Positions 1 through 32,474 of a stretch of 64,000 nucleotides of DNA are shown here, piece by piece (the stretch's first letter is position 1; every line of letters starts with the position of its first letter). The stretch comes from Parapristionchus giblindavisi (Eukaryota > Nematoda > Chromadorea > Rhabditida > Diplogasteridae). The DNA lies in the NCBI GenBank assembly GCA_943737045.1, contig CALSFV010000359.1:124001-188000 (forward strand), in the 5' to 3' direction. The position numbers and the translations under genes were made by a program. The notes beneath the pieces are model-generated. The model was given only the letters and a program-made list of their open reading frames with translations. It did not search any database and was not told where the DNA came from.

Positions 1-2033
1 AATATTTTTATGAGGTTGTAATGGAAAGCATACGCGGGTACAAAATACAGCAAGTACAAAATGTTCGAGTGCAAGAAAGTATTCTAATGAATTATTTTCC
101 GGATTCTACTTCATGGCAAGCGCAGATATTTAAAGACCATCAAGACATACGCGAACGATGAACCGATGAATAGAAGATAGAATTGAACCTCAGTGATCTA
201 TGGAGGATTCCTGCTATGACTCTCCCCCCCCCATGTAATAAAGATTGTAATATTGCAATATGTGGTTGCAATGGAAAGCATACGCGGGCGGCATTTTTGT
301 CGCTAGCGGTAAGACCCAAACTGTTTGGCGCCCTAGCCACCCGGCTTTAATTTCCAGCGACAAAAGATTGCTCCGCGTATAATGGAAGGTATACGCAGTA
401 CGTACCACAATAGAGCAAATCAAAAGTAGACAGATGTGTGCCAGAACTAGGATAATTGCGGAACATATAATGGTATTAAATAGGACAACGTTTTGTGCAA
501 ATAATTCACCTGTAGATGTTCCACGACCAGCGACGCCGTCGACGTTGAGCACAGCGAGGAAAGAGCCTGAATCAGTGAAATTGTTTAAAAAATATAAATA
601 AAAAACACATTTTGGATATACGCAACAAAAGTAGCAAGGTGGGCTCAGAGATAAAGGGAAGGAACCCGTTGATATCTCGTTTCTAAACCCTTTCATTTCC
701 TTTAGTTCAGACTTCTTAGCAATATATGACATCTACCGAAATTATAATACTAATTATAATTCAAAGGTTCCGTAGTTATGAGAGAAGAGCACATATATCA
801 CATAAATCAATCGATTATCGATTAACTTTCCCAAAGTGGGCGGAGTCTACAACAAACCTCGACGTTTTCCTTGAGAAACTCTGTGATACTCTTACGCTCC
901 TCTCTCGTCAATTCCGATTGCACGAGACGTGTGGACACGTCGAAGAAGGCATCCTGAGTGGAAAAGGAGGGTTACGGTAGTTCAAGACTACGGTAGATCA
1001 AGATTACGGTAGTTTAAGATTACGGTAGTTCAAGGTTACGGTAGATCCGTATCGATTGACACCTACCGTAGACACAGGCGGTGCTAGATAGCACTTGAGC
1101 AGATCGATGAAGCGACGTTGCAATCGATAAATGTGCGAACAAATTGTTACCCTGAAGATTCGAAAAATCGATAATCGGTCAATCAATCAATAATCCACCC
1201 ATACCGTAGTGGTTTCGCGCTCAATCTCAGCACACGCTCCATGTCGATGCCGGCCACGTAGCGCATTACCTGAGATCGATCAAATTTAATCAATCAATCA
1301 ATTTTAAATTAACCAAAATCAATAAAATGACTAGGATACCGTACCTCAACTACCGACTGTTCTTCAGATGGAGTGAGTATGGGCATCCGCAGAAGGTGCT
1401 CGATCGCCTAAACTAGGTATTACTCATTTATCTGAGGTTGAAAATCCATGAACTGTTGCAAACCGTTTGTTTGTAACAAACGCGACGTCACAAGCGTATA
1501 CGGAGCCGTTTTCCACAAATCCTCCCCCACGGTTTGCCACCATTCATGGATACGGCCTCTGATCACAGTGTAGTGTGTGGGCAGAGTAAGTGTGCGGCAA
1601 TTTTTTTTTTGAAAAAAATCAATAAATCAATAATTCTCACCTGATTGACCGTCTCGCCCGGTGAGATGATTCGATCAGTCGCCACCAGATTGGCCACAAA
1701 TCGAAGATACTCTGAGAGGATGGAGGCACTCGAACACTCCAATGAGAGTGTGCCGACGATCTGAACATGATGAAGATGATTATTGATTGATGATACCAGG
1801 ATATACCGTAACCATGAATAATATTGATTAAAGGTCCCGAAAAATATAGTTTAATCATAATGAAATCAAACGTGAGATCAATCGATAGCCTACTGTATCT
1901 CACCCCACACTTCATAGATAACTTCAACCAATCAATACAATCTGTCGTATGGTACCTCAGTTAGTCTCTGCAATCGATTGTCCTCAGACTGGAATAGGGG
2001 CGCATCGGCGCACGTGCACACCACGTGAAGAAA

Positions 2034-2698
2034 CTGCAATGGGAGAAGTATACGGCGAAAAGCACGTTGCAAACTACGAAGTCTGACCGCATTTTGGAAT
2101 TTTTTCGTTGTTGTGAAAACACGAGCGCATTTTGCAAATCTGCAACATAGCCATTTTACCTATGATAGTTAGCGTTGCGTAACGAAATTTGGTATAAGTA
2201 GCTCTATCAAAGGGGGGGGGGGGGGGGGGGGCTTCTGCACGCTCTACTTTTCAGTCGTTTAGTGGCAACCATTAGTTCCCTGGTGAAGTGTAACAGCAAC
2301 GCAGAATCACCAGGTCACTCAAGCAAAATTTTCATACTTACAGGATGCGGCACAATTACGGAGACAAGATCTTTGATCTCCCCTCTTCACATGAGTTCAT
2401 CAAATCGGTTCATCTTATAACATTTTATCAACAAGATTCTATGATTCAAGACACTCCAATTTCAGTGTTCCCAATGCCCAGTTAATCTCGTTAAAGAAAG
2501 CTTGGCACTAGGTCAGGTCAACGATGAGGGAAAAGCGCTAATGAATAGATAAAGTGTGCAAATTGTTCTCATCCAGTCGGTTCTCATTCCATAGACCATG
2601 GTTATCATCCGACCTGGTATCCATGTTTACCGGAGATTCTCATTATCTCATTGCTTCTCGTCCTTTTGGCTAGTACCAGAGAACTATCACAGTCATAC
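2034..2698. other. Relic D intron between exons 24 and 23
   Basis: Non-coding. Contains a degraded CATAGGTCGAA-type element (about 2045-2170) and the poly-G run. From about 2280 to 2698 it is intron sequence homologous to 15660-15990 in copy A, more diverged. Confidence 0.6.
2212..2231. repeat. Poly-G run in relic D intron
   Basis: About 20 consecutive G. Shorter G runs of varying length occur at 19361, 25198, 34701, 43517 and 49559, differing between sister copies. The exact lengths are prone to sequencing error. Confidence 0.8.
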
Positions 2699-3038
2699 CT
2701 GTTGCAGCAGCAATCGGAGATACGGATAGGAGCGGGTCTCACGACGAGTCGATGATGATGATGAAGTTCCTATATCGATTCATTTGAATAGGTTTTACTT
2801 TTCTTTACTTATTTATATTATTACTATTTATTACCTATACTTATTATCTTTTACTAATTATCCAGACTTGTAGCAACCTATTCTAATCACACTCTCGAAA
2901 CACAAAATCAGTGGTTTGAAATCACACACCGAGGTAATTTAGCGCTCTCCGCTCTGACCACTCTCTCTCTCGCAGATAAAGAACGCGAGAGTGTGTGGAC
3001 AGAGCGGAGAGCTCCTAATAAGCTTGGATGTGACTATA

Positions 3039-3221
3039 CATACGTGGGCACCACTGCCGCTAGAGGCAATACACCCCCGATTTTTGGTACCCGACCCCCC
3101 GATTTTCCGAATATATCACTCAACATGACGTATAAATGCTTCATTTTTTGCTTCGGACCCCCCGATTTTTGCGTCCGACCTCCCGATTTTCATTTCCAGC
3201 GGCAATGCCCGCCCACGTATG
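3039..3221. mobile_element. CATACGTGGGC MITE in relic D
   Basis: About 183 bp with ends CATACGTGGGC / GCCCACGTATG and internal cccccgattttt repeats. The tgactata on the left recurs two bases beyond the right end. Confidence 0.75.
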
Positions 3222-3739
3222 ACTGACTATACACCTACCCGCTCCGTCCTTGCCACTCACAGCCGTGATGCAGCGGTAGAAAAAAAAACCAAGTGTGTCA
3301 ATCGATAAATCCTACTATATACCGTATCATAATCATACCTTTTCATACCCTCATATTCGGCTAATTTTCAGGTTCGACTCACTATATAAAACTCATATCG
3401 ATGTGAAAGATTACAATTTCAGCCAAAAGTAACGATTTTTCTAAATCGACCGACTACATAAAAATAACTCGGTAAGGGCTCCGAAAATGTATGATCATCA
3501 TCCCAACCTGTAAGCGTGTGCCAATCGATAAATACTACTATATACCGTAACTATTATATACCGTAATCCCAACCTGAAGGGGAACGGTAGCAGCCTGATC
3601 AGTCGCCAGCACTCCTATGGGATAGGCTGCACCCGCCAGACAGTAGTGCAGGTAGAGCATGAGCTGGGCGCCCTGTTTGCACTTCGTGATCCGACAGAAT
3701 GTCGTCGACGCGTCCCGACGCTACTGTATCCAGCATTTC

Positions 3740-4267
3740 CTGAATCAGGCCATCGATCAATAAATACAGTATCTTTGATATTATTGTAATTTTCATCATT
3801 GCGTCGAATTTATCCGTACTCCACTGATTATCAGTAATCTATCACGAATTATACTTTAGCTTATTATCGATTGACTATACTTTTCTTAATTATCGATTAG
3901 ATGATCCTACCAGAGATTCTCTCTTCTTGCTTAAAGGGAGACTGCCATTCAAAAATTTCTCCTCAATATCATTTAATCTTATGCTAACTAGACAATTTAA
4001 AGTTAAAAAAAAATTTTCTTGAAACTTTTAGATGTTTTTTTTGAAACAACGGTAACAATAAATCGTTCCGATATGCACAGATCATGATCGCTGGACACAA
4101 AATCAATATATCGTTACCGTACCCATCATTCTGCCGAGATGGAGGGATGATCTCACAAGAACTATCGAGCCTACATGGTGGAGTATGAATAGTCACGACT
4201 TTATTCGCTCCATCCCTCATCTAGCGATGATCGCTTGACGTGAATATATTATTATTATTATTATTAC
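3740..4267. other. Relic D deletion junction between exons 21 and 3
   Basis: Here exons 4-20 should lie. About 3740-3800 is still intron 20 sequence. About 4109-4135 repeats the end of exon 3 (ccgtacccatcattctg). The rest has no match I can see elsewhere in the window. Confidence 0.6.
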
Positions 4268-4359
4268 CCATCATTCTGCTCTTCACCAGACAATCCTGCG
4301 TGTAACCGACGGATGCCGTGGATGAGAGCGCCGACGATACCGGACGTCCACCATCTATT

Positions 4360-4416
<57 letters not shown>

Positions 4417-4631
4417 TTTTTATTATTATTATTAAATTAATTTAATTTATAATTATATATTGTATTTATATTTATATTTATGAAGAGATTGCAGCATTAG
4501 ATTTGTTTGCACATTCGAGGGAACCATTAATCTTGATATCATCTCTAAACTATTATTGTCGTGTGCTACCGCGATCCGCCAGGTTCTATGAAGACATTGC
4601 AGCATTATCTTTATTTTGAGTGCATTGTCAC

Positions 4632-4945
4632 TAGAGATCCGCAAACGTGCAATTGAACGACCGGTTCGGTATTGTTCGATATTAAAATGAAGAAAAGTCA
4701 TTCAGCCGATTTTGATAAATAATACCGTGCAATGTCGTGCATTGTGGTATCATTTTCAAGCCATTTTCAGGCCTTATATCGGTTGTTCTTAACCGTTAAT
4801 TCAATGGAAATAAATGAGAATGAGTCGACTGCGCGTCTTTGCACGAATAAATTTTTAATTATCCTATTAATACCGTGCGCACGATATCTTATTCATTAAT
4901 TAGTGAGAAATCATTTCTGAACGACCGCACGTTTGCGGATCTCTA
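4632..4945. mobile_element. hAT-like MITE, TAGAGATCCGCAAACGTG ends
   Basis: 314 bp. Terminal inverted repeats TAGAGATCCGCAAACGTGC. Flanked on both sides by attgtcac (4624-4631 and 4946-4953), a perfect 8-bp target duplication. Found only in relic D. Confidence 0.85.
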
Positions 4946-5175
4946 ATTGTCACTATAATTATTAATCTTGAAAACCCTCTAAACTATGATTGTTATGTGC
5001 TACCGCAATCTGCCAGGTTTACTAAGATCGTAATAGCTGCCCTTTCATCATTTTTTAACTTATTGAAACATCTTTATGATGCATAATAAATAAATGGGGA
5101 AAACAGATTCCGACATCTACGACTCTGACTGTGACTAGTACAAAATAAAGGAGTAGTTGTAATAAGTAAAGCACA

Positions 5176-5207
<32 letters not shown>

Positions 5208-5551
5208 AAACCTAGCAGTGATGCGTTGTCGTCGACATCGAGGAAGGACACGCCCTCCAGAAGGCCCGACGCCGTCCCTTCCCTTCATCCTCCCATGAAG
5301 ACTGAAATGGGAATACATTAATGCCTGGTTGCCTTGCTTTTTATCGAGTATAAGTCAGCAAACACTGTGCTCAATGAAAATATGCCAAAATTCCACAAAA
5401 AACCGATATGGTGCACCACGGTGTACTTTAACCGTCTGCGCTCTCTCACTTTTACGCACTCTCTCTCACTTTCGCTATAATGTTTTCACTGTCAAGCCAT
5501 GCCCGCTGAATAAAAGATGCATTTGCAGTTTTAATACATAGAGTGTAGTTT

Positions 5552-5671
5552 TAAAGGGAGCCTAACCTCTCTCAATGGTCTCTCCATTGCGCACACTATT
5601 TCTCTGTTCTCTAACAACGAGAGAGCATTGCGCATCGAAGAGACCATTGAGTGAGGTTTCGCTCCCTTTAA
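5552..5671. mobile_element. Hairpin element, AAGGGAGC ends
   Basis: The inverted repeat (aagggagcctaacctctctcaatgg ... ending in gctcccttt) is present in this flank and absent at the same site near 27123. The target is TA-like. Confidence 0.7.
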
Positions 5672-5857
5672 TCATAAAAATTTAATTTAATTTAATTTTT
5701 CATACATCAAAACAGATTTTACAATGCCAGGCTACCACTTAGAATGGAGAATGATCCAGAATATGGAAATGATTATCGATTACATTTGTGAGATGAGACT
5801 GCTTCAACGTCTCATTTTCGGCTGTTGGAGAAGGAAATGTTAGATGAGGGTGATGAC

Positions 5858-6373
5858 CAGGGCTGGGCTTTTGTGTTTTGTGTTTTTTATATGTTTTTCA
5901 TGGTCTTGGACACAAAAAAAATGTGTGTTAAAATTTGTGTAAAAGAGACACAAAATAACACAAAAAAATTGCACCAATTTCCTGATTTTTCAAGATTTAC
6001 TGGAGAAAATCGATGATATTAGTCGTTAAGTACAATAAAATTGTATCGGCAAAATTGCAATTTTTGTAACGATCAGATAATTTTGGTCTAGAATTTCATT
6101 TTATCAGTAATTCAAAGCTTGCTAACTCCGTTGTCGTTCAGCCGAATTCCAGACTCATGGTTTTCTGAGTCGCTCTTCTTTTTTTAAATGATTTTAGAAG
6201 TTTTTTTGTTCACATTTTAAGTTCTATATTGAAAAATACCTTTTTCATTAGCTATAAACTTGCTCAAATGTAGGAAAAAAATATTTTTGTGTTTTGTGTA
6301 CACAAAAAATATTTTTTTGTTTTTTGAGTACACAAAATTTTTGTGTTACGAAAACGTTTTGTGCCCAGCCCTG
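5858..6373. mobile_element. hAT-like element, CAGGGCTGGGC ends (copy D/A flank)
   Basis: 516 bp with inverted ends CAGGGCTGGGC and GCCCAGCCCTG and an AT-rich interior of ACACAAAA/TTTTGTGT. Flanks gtgatgac and gtgatgtc fit an 8-bp target duplication with one change. It has no coding capacity. Confidence 0.8.
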
Positions 6374-7211
6374 GTGATGTCTCCCTTTTTGTATTCCTAA
6401 TTCTCTTTCTACTTGTGGTTCTAGATCTTTGTCCACTTGGAACTCCCTCACCCAAGAGCTTGTCTCTTCCCCTCCCCATATATTCCGTGCAGGGATACGA
6501 AATTTACCCCCTCACAATATTATAGCTCAATCTCGTATTCGTCCTTAATATCATTATTCAGCTTGAGCTGCCACTCCCCAACCGAAATCGCTTAAGCGAC
6601 GGAACTCCATCACTCCCTTATTGCTTCATTCATCCATTATTATTGCTTTGAACTGATGGATAAATAAATAAATAAATGAGTTCGACAATATTGCTAGATA
6701 TAGTCCATCATATCAAGTATAATTTCTACGAAACATGAATCATGCTGGATTTGTCACTTTCACATTTGTCACTTGATGATTTTCAAATAAGAAACCATTG
6801 CGTCAATTTCGCTAAATGCCCGTCCAAGGTAAGCCAAAAATAACGATTTTTGTAAATGTTGATTAAGAAAAAAACTGTGATTGTGCCGAAAGTGTGTGAC
6901 CAAAGTATGCCTTGTGTTGAATCAATTAACAAATACGAATATATAGTAATTATAATAATTTATCACAGTCGATAGGAGCAAATTATAAATATAATATGTA
7001 CGAATCTGATATATAAATCTGAGAAAAATCAATCAATAAAAAGTAGGCTCTAAGTATGGAATCAACCGATATGAGAATTAAATATATATTTGAACAATCT
7101 AAGCTATATTATAAATATTGATTATGCATGGTAGACAATAGAACATTGATATTGGAGATTCTTAACTTACAAATGTACAGTACCCTATGGCACCGATCAG
7201 TCAATCGATAT

Positions 7212-26781
<19,570 letters not shown>

Positions 26782-27310
26782 AATATGGTGGGTCCAATTA
26801 GAGAAAAAAAATTGATCATTGTTCGCATAAAAATTAGATTATATAGTGAGTCGATCCTCGCATTGTGAGGGTATGAAAATGTATAGCATGAATGATGGTC
26901 ATCTTGTTATCGAGTATAATAGATCAACAAACACTGTGCTCAATGAAAATATGCCTAAATTCCACAAAAAAACCGATATGATGCACCACGGTGTACCTTA
27001 ACCGTCTGCGCTCTCTCAATTTTACGCACTCTCTCTCACTTTCGCTATAATGTTTTCACTGTCAAGCCATGCCCGCTGAATAAAAGATGTATTTGCAGTT
27101 TTAATACATAGAGTGTAGTTTTAATTACAAAAATTTAATTTAATTTAATTTTTCATACATCAAAACAGATTTTACAATGCCAGGCTACCACTTAGAATGG
27201 AGAATGATCCAGAATATGGAAATGATTATCGATTACATTTGTGAGATGAGACTGCTTCAACGTCTCATTTTCGGCTGTTGGAGAAGGAAATGTTAGATGA
27301 GGGTGATGAC

Positions 27311-28090
27311 CAGGGCTGGGCTTTTGTGTTTTGTGTTCTTTTATATGTTTTACATGGTCTTGGACACAAAAAATTTTGTGCTAAAATTTGTGTAAAAGAG
27401 ACACAAAATAACACAAAAAAAATGCACCAATTTCCTGATTTTTCAAGATTTACTGGAAGAAAATCGATGATATTTTAGTCGTTAAGTACAATAAAATTGT
27501 ATCGGCAAAATTGCAATTTTTGTAACGGTCAGATAATTTTGGTCTAGAATTTCATTTTATCAGTAATTCAAAGCTTGCTAACTCCGTTGTCGTTCAGCCG
27601 AATTCCAGACTCATGGTTTTCTGAGTCGCTCTTCTTTTTTTCAAATGATTTTAGAAGTTTTTTTGTTCACATTGAAGTTCTATATTGAAAAATACCTTTT
27701 TCAAACTTGCTCAAATGTAGGAAAAAAATATTTTTGTGTTTTGTGTACACAAAAATTTTTTTTTGTTTTTTGAGTACTCAGGCAAACAGTCAAATGCATT
27801 CTGCAGCTAACTCAAATGCATTTCAGATGTCAAAATAAATGGATAATGCAGACATTTTGCATGCATTTTTCTTAGCTTTTCCTAGCTTTTTCGTGGCTTT
27901 TTACCTTTTTAGTAGCAATTCTATAGCAATTCAATAACTTTTTGAAGCTTTTTCGAAGCTGTGGCTGCAAAATGCATTTTTGGTACATTTTTCGTACCAT
28001 TTTAACTTCTCTTAGCTGCAAAATACATTCGACTGTTTGCCTGAGTACACAAAATTTTTGTGTTACGAAAACGTTTTGTACCCAGCCCTG
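27311..28090. mobile_element. Second copy of the CAGGGCTGGGC element, with nested insert
   Basis: Duplicated together with the flank. It is the same element as at 5858-6373 but interrupted by a 268-bp insertion at 27777-28044. Confidence 0.8.
27777..28044. mobile_element. Nested TA-target MITE, CTCAGGCAAACAGTC ends
   Basis: Inverted ends CTCAGGCAAACAGTC / GACTGTTTGCCTGAG with TA on each side. The site without the insert is seen in the 5858-6373 copy (gagtacac). The TA duplication suggests a Tc1/mariner-type mobiliser. Confidence 0.85.
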
Positions 28091-28160
28091 GTGATGTTTC
28101 CCTTTTTGTATTCCTAATTCTCTTTCTACTTGTGGTTCTAGATCTTTGTCCACTTGGAAC

Positions 28161-28267
28161 CAGAGATGTTCGTTAATGAAAATTTTCGTTAATTCGTTAA
28201 TCGTTAAAATTTAACGAAAAATATCGTTAAAATTAACGATTTTCGTTAATCGTTAATACCATCTCTG
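28161..28267. mobile_element. hAT MITE, CAGAGATG ends
   Basis: 107 bp with ends CAGAGATG / CATCTCTG. Perfect 8-bp duplication cttggaac at 28153-28160 and 28268-28275. The empty site is at about 6434-6441 in the sister flank. The interior is built of TTAACGA repeats. Confidence 0.9.
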
Positions 28268-29045
28268 CTTGGAACTCCCTCACCCAAGAGCTTGTCTCTT
28301 CCCCTCCCCATATATTCCGTGCAGGGATACTAAATTTGCCCCCTCACAATATTATAACTCAATCTCGTATTCGTCCGTAAAATCATTATTCAGCTTGAGC
28401 TGCCACTCCCCAACCGAAATCGCTTAAGCGACGGAACTCCATCACTCCCTTATTGCTTCATTCATTCATTATTCTTGCTTTTAACTGATGGATAAATAAA
28501 TAAATAAATGAGTTCGACAATATTGCTAGATATAGTCCATCATATCAAGTATAATTTCTACGAAACGTGAATCATGCTGGACTTGTCACTTTCACATTTG
28601 TCACTTGATGATTTTCAAATAAGAAACCATTGCGTCAATTTCGCTAAATGCCCGTCCAAGGTAAGCAAAAAAAAACGATTTTTGTAAATGTTGATTAAGA
28701 AAAAACTGTGATTGTGCCGAAAATGTGCGACCAAAGTATGCCTTGCGATGAATCAATTAACAAATACGAATATATAGTAATTATAATAATTTATCACAAT
28801 TGATATGAGCAAACTATAAATATAATATGTACGAATCTGATATATAAATCTGAGAAAAATCAATCAATAAAAGTAGGCTCTAAGTATGGAATCAACCGAT
28901 ATGAGAATTAAATAGATATCTGAACAATCTAAGCTATATTATAAATATTGATTATGCATGGTAGAAAATAGAACACATTTGGATATTGGAGATTCTTAAC
29001 TTACAAAATTACAGTATCCTATGGCACCGATCAATCAATCGATAT

Positions 29046-29599
29046 CTACAAACTCCCGGCAGGACCCAGGTATGGCTCGTCGTCCCGCAATTCGAAGATG
29101 TTCCGTCGTTTGTGCGGTCGACGATCGTCACGACCAAACAGCACACGACGGGTTACGGTAGACGACGACTTTTCCCAATCACTGCCCATATCTACCGTAT
29201 CCAGGCAGCGATCAGCACCATCAGCGAAATCGCACACTGGACACACTTTCTTCCCGGTCGACCAACAATATTGATGCTGCATGTGACCACAGCTATAAAG
29301 AAAATCAATCAATACATGATTATCGATCGATCGGAACCACCAAAAATCAATAAATCGCAGTCCTTTTTCTGGATAGATTTTAAGATTACCGTAGCGAATA
29401 AGCACAAAATCAATCAATAAATAATCTAGACTATCAATCAATACCATGAAGTACAGTGGGTAAAAATCAATACTTGTACAGGTAGCTGGCCTTCGTGATG
29501 GGACCCGCACATGATACGCATTCGGGAGCAACGATATGGGAATGACGACGAGTCGAGAGATTCTGAGATGGTTTAAGTCAGTCATACTGTCAATCGATT

Positions 29600-29656
<57 letters not shown>

Positions 29657-31051
29657 ATCGATTAATCAATCAATTTTATCATATCAAGTACTAAATGCTC
29701 AGTCATACTGTAGGATACTGCAAGTGGAAAGAGAGTGATCTATCTTAACGCCTGTGGGAATGGACCACGTAAAGTAATAGTCATTTTTGCACACGACAAC
29801 AACAAGAACTCCGACCACCGAGATGGGACTACTCATAGCATCATATCATATCATATCATATCATAGCATACGCGAAACTCGAAATCCACAGGTGCAAAGA
29901 AAGGAGGGAGAGGATCATTATGAAAGCTCGATTCTGCTACCAATCACCAACACGGCTAGATGCCGTTAGAACGATAACATAGCGCCAATGCATACCGTAC
30001 CCCTCGCACTCCTACCGTACCCTCACACTCCAACAATCCTACCGTACCCCTCATCATCAAAAACTCCTACCGTACCCTCACACTCCAACAATCCTACAGT
30101 ACCCCCTGACACTCACCACAAGTTGCTGCAACGCCTCCGCTCCTTCCGCATTTTGTACTCTGGCAAACGCATGGAGCACACGGGATTCGTGATCACACGA
30201 TGAGATAATCGATGAGAGCAGAGAGGAGTACTCACTGTAACGGAATTGAGGTAGATCAATGAATATTGATTGACTCTAGCTTAGGGAAGGATAATATATG
30301 AAGATAGGAGAAAGTTCGGCGGTGTATCAACTTGATCACTTGATATTAACTTGAGGTAGATCAATGAATATTGGGAACTTCTCTGGTTTTTATGACCCAG
30401 GTTATTGCGAAATTATAAATACACACGGTATTTTTCCGTGATTGACCGCGCAGGAGAGCATAATAAACATAGATGGGCGTGGTACCTGGAGCTTGATTCT
30501 ACAGGGGGGGATCGGAACGAGAAATGGCTAATTTTACAGAAGGCCTTCACTTTTTTCAAAAATTTCGCCTAAACGTCATTTTTACTGGGGGTATTCCACA
30601 AATTTTCGAAAAACCCTAATTGAGTTTTTGAGAGAGTAGAGTGTGCAATCAAGAAAGAAACCTGGTCCAACAAACAGAGAAGTACCGAATATTGATTGAC
30701 TAGGTTAGGGTAGGCTAATATATGTAGATAGGAGATTTTTTCATATTTCATCTTTCCATAAACTATATCAGAAAAACTATTCATATCTATGAAATATGCA
30801 TTCCTTGCTACATGTATCCACCAAGTGCGCTAATGTATCACTCAAAGACAGAGCGAGAACAGGCACAGTAAATATACCTGTAGGTTCCCGAGGCGAACAC
30901 GGGATACTGTAGCAGGGATTGCATGATATCGATCGCCCTCTCCGTTCCGCCCTCCAGTACCCGCTCCTCTCCTCTCTCTGATCCTCTTCCTCGTATCCGG
31001 TATCGTCCTTCTTCGAAGCTCGATTAGATACTCCTATAACAATAATAATGC

Positions 31052-31122
<71 letters not shown>

Positions 31123-32474
31123 TTTTTATGAGGTTGTAATGGAAAGCATACGCGGGTACAAAATACAGCAAGTACAAAATGTTCGAGTGCAAGAAAGTAT
31201 TCTAATGAATTATTTTCCGGATTCTACTTCATGGCAAGCGCAGATATTTAAAGACCATCAAGACATACGCGAACGATGAACCGATGAATAGAAGATAGAA
31301 TTGAACCTCAGTGATCTATGGAGGATTCCTGCTATGACTCTCCCCCCATGTAAAAAAGATTGTAATATTGCAATATGTGGTTGCAATGGAAAGCATACGC
31401 GGGCGGCATTTTTGTCGCTAGCGGTAAGACCCAAACTGTTTGGCGCCCTAGCCATCCGGCTTTAATTTCCAGCGACAAAAGATTGCTCCGCGTATAATGG
31501 AAGTTATACGCAGTACGTACCACAGTAGAGCAAATCAAAAGTAGACAGATGTGTGCCAGAACTAGGATAATTGCGGAACATATAATGGTATTAAATAGGA
31601 CAACGTTTTGTGCAAATAATTCACCTGTAGATGTTCCACGACCAGCGACGCCGTCGACGTTGAGCACAGCGAGGAGAGTGCCTGAATCAGGGAAATTGTT
31701 TAAAAAATATAAATAAAAAACACATTTTGGATATACGCAACAAAAGTAGCAAGGTGGGCTCAGAGATAAAGGGAAGAAACCCGTTGATATCTCGTTTCTA
31801 AACCCTTTCATTTCTTTTAGTTCAGACTTCTTAGCAATATATGACATCTACCGAAATTATAATACTAATTAATTCAAAGGTTCCGTAGTTATGCGAGAAG
31901 AGCACATATATCACATAAATCAATCGATTATCGATTAACTTTCCCAAAGTGGGCGGAGTCTACAACAAACCTCGACGTTTTCCTTGAGAAACTCTGTGAT
32001 ACTCTTACGCTCCTCTCTCGTCAATTCCGATTGAACGAGACGTGTGGACACGTCGAAGAAGGCGTCCTGAGTGGAAAAGAAGGGTTACGGTAATTCAAGA
32101 TTACGGTAGACCAATATTGATTGACACCTACCGTAGACACAGGCGGTGCCAGATAGCACTTGAGCAGATCGATGAAGCGACGTTGCAATCGATAAATGTG
32201 CGAACAAATTGTTACCCTGAAGATTCGAAAAATCGATAATCGGTGAATCAATCAATAGTCCACCCATACCGTAGTGGTTTCGCGCTCAGTCTCAGCACGC
32301 GCTCCATGTCGATGCCGGCCACGTAGCGCATTACCTGAGATCGATCAAATTTAATCAATCAATCAATTTTAAATTAACCAAAAAATCAATAAAATGTCTA
32401 GGATACCGTACCCCAACTACCGACTGCTCTTCAGATGGAGTGAGCGCGGGCATCCGCAGAAGGTGCTTGATCGC
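29046..32474 (-). pseudogene. VPS8: VPS8 fragment B (exons 26-30, fused 31/36, 37-39)
   Basis: Exons found 5' to 3': 26 at 32412-32474, 27 at 32270-32334, 28 at 32132-32216, 29 at 31971-32066, 30 at 31625-31681, a chimera of exon 31 with the 3' part of exon 36 at 30878-31036, 37 at 30117-30234, 38 at 29474-29562, 39 at 29046-29292. Exons 1-25 and 32-35 are gone. The join between 31 and 36 lies near 30962-30966 at a shared CTCC. It shifts the frame, and reading on into exon 37 meets TGA at once, so the remnant cannot encode a VPS8 C-terminus through this join. The RING exons are still open. A rearranged pseudogene. Confidence 0.88.
29590..29660. repeat. (AATC)n tetranucleotide tracts
   Basis: The longest AATC tract is here, between exons 37 and 38 of copy B. 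Counterparts are at 7757-7786 (A) and 33788-33845 (C). Short AATCAATCAATAAATCAAT tracts recur at nearly every intron in the window. Confidence 0.9.

Larger units (their letters stand above)
510..5301 (-). pseudogene. VPS8: VPS8 relic D (exons 30-21, 3, 2), continues past left edge
   Basis: Exons on the minus strand: 2 at 5212-5301 (5-bp insertion, frameshift), 3 at 4268-4354 (open, donor now inside a TAA repeat), 21 at 3574-3739 (one extra base and a 9-base deletion, frameshift), 22 near 3240-3279 (its acceptor AG replaced by a T-rich run on the coding strand), 23 at 2699-2769 (12- and 6-base in-frame deletions), 24 at 1956-2033, 25 at 1641-1760, 26 at 1345-1407, 27 at 1205-1269, 28 at 1067-1151, 29 at 858-953, 30 at 510-566 (all open). 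Exons 1 and 4-20 are missing. A second partial copy of the exon 3 end is at about 4109-4135. The oldest and most decayed unit. Position 1 matches about 31120 in copy B, so the relic probably extends beyond the window. Confidence 0.88.
5302..7211. repeat. Duplicated VPS8 3' flank (between D and A)
   Basis: No gene. It matches 26707-29045 (between A and B) almost throughout, and partly 32600-33243 (left of C). It carries a hairpin insertion at about 5552-5671 absent from the 27-kb copy, and the 516-bp CAGGGCTGGGC element at 5858-6373. Sequence from about 6600 to 7211 is the downstream region of the VPS8 stop codon. Confidence 0.8.
26782..29045. repeat. Duplicated VPS8 3' flank (between A and B)
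   Basis: No gene. It is the homologue of 5302-7211, with two further insertions (27777-28044 and 28161-28267) that the D/A copy lacks. Its right part runs into the RING exon of copy B; its left part joins the truncated 5' end of copy A. Sequence up to about 27090 also resembles 51700-51900, inside intron 1 of copy C, which places the breakpoint there. Confidence 0.8.
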
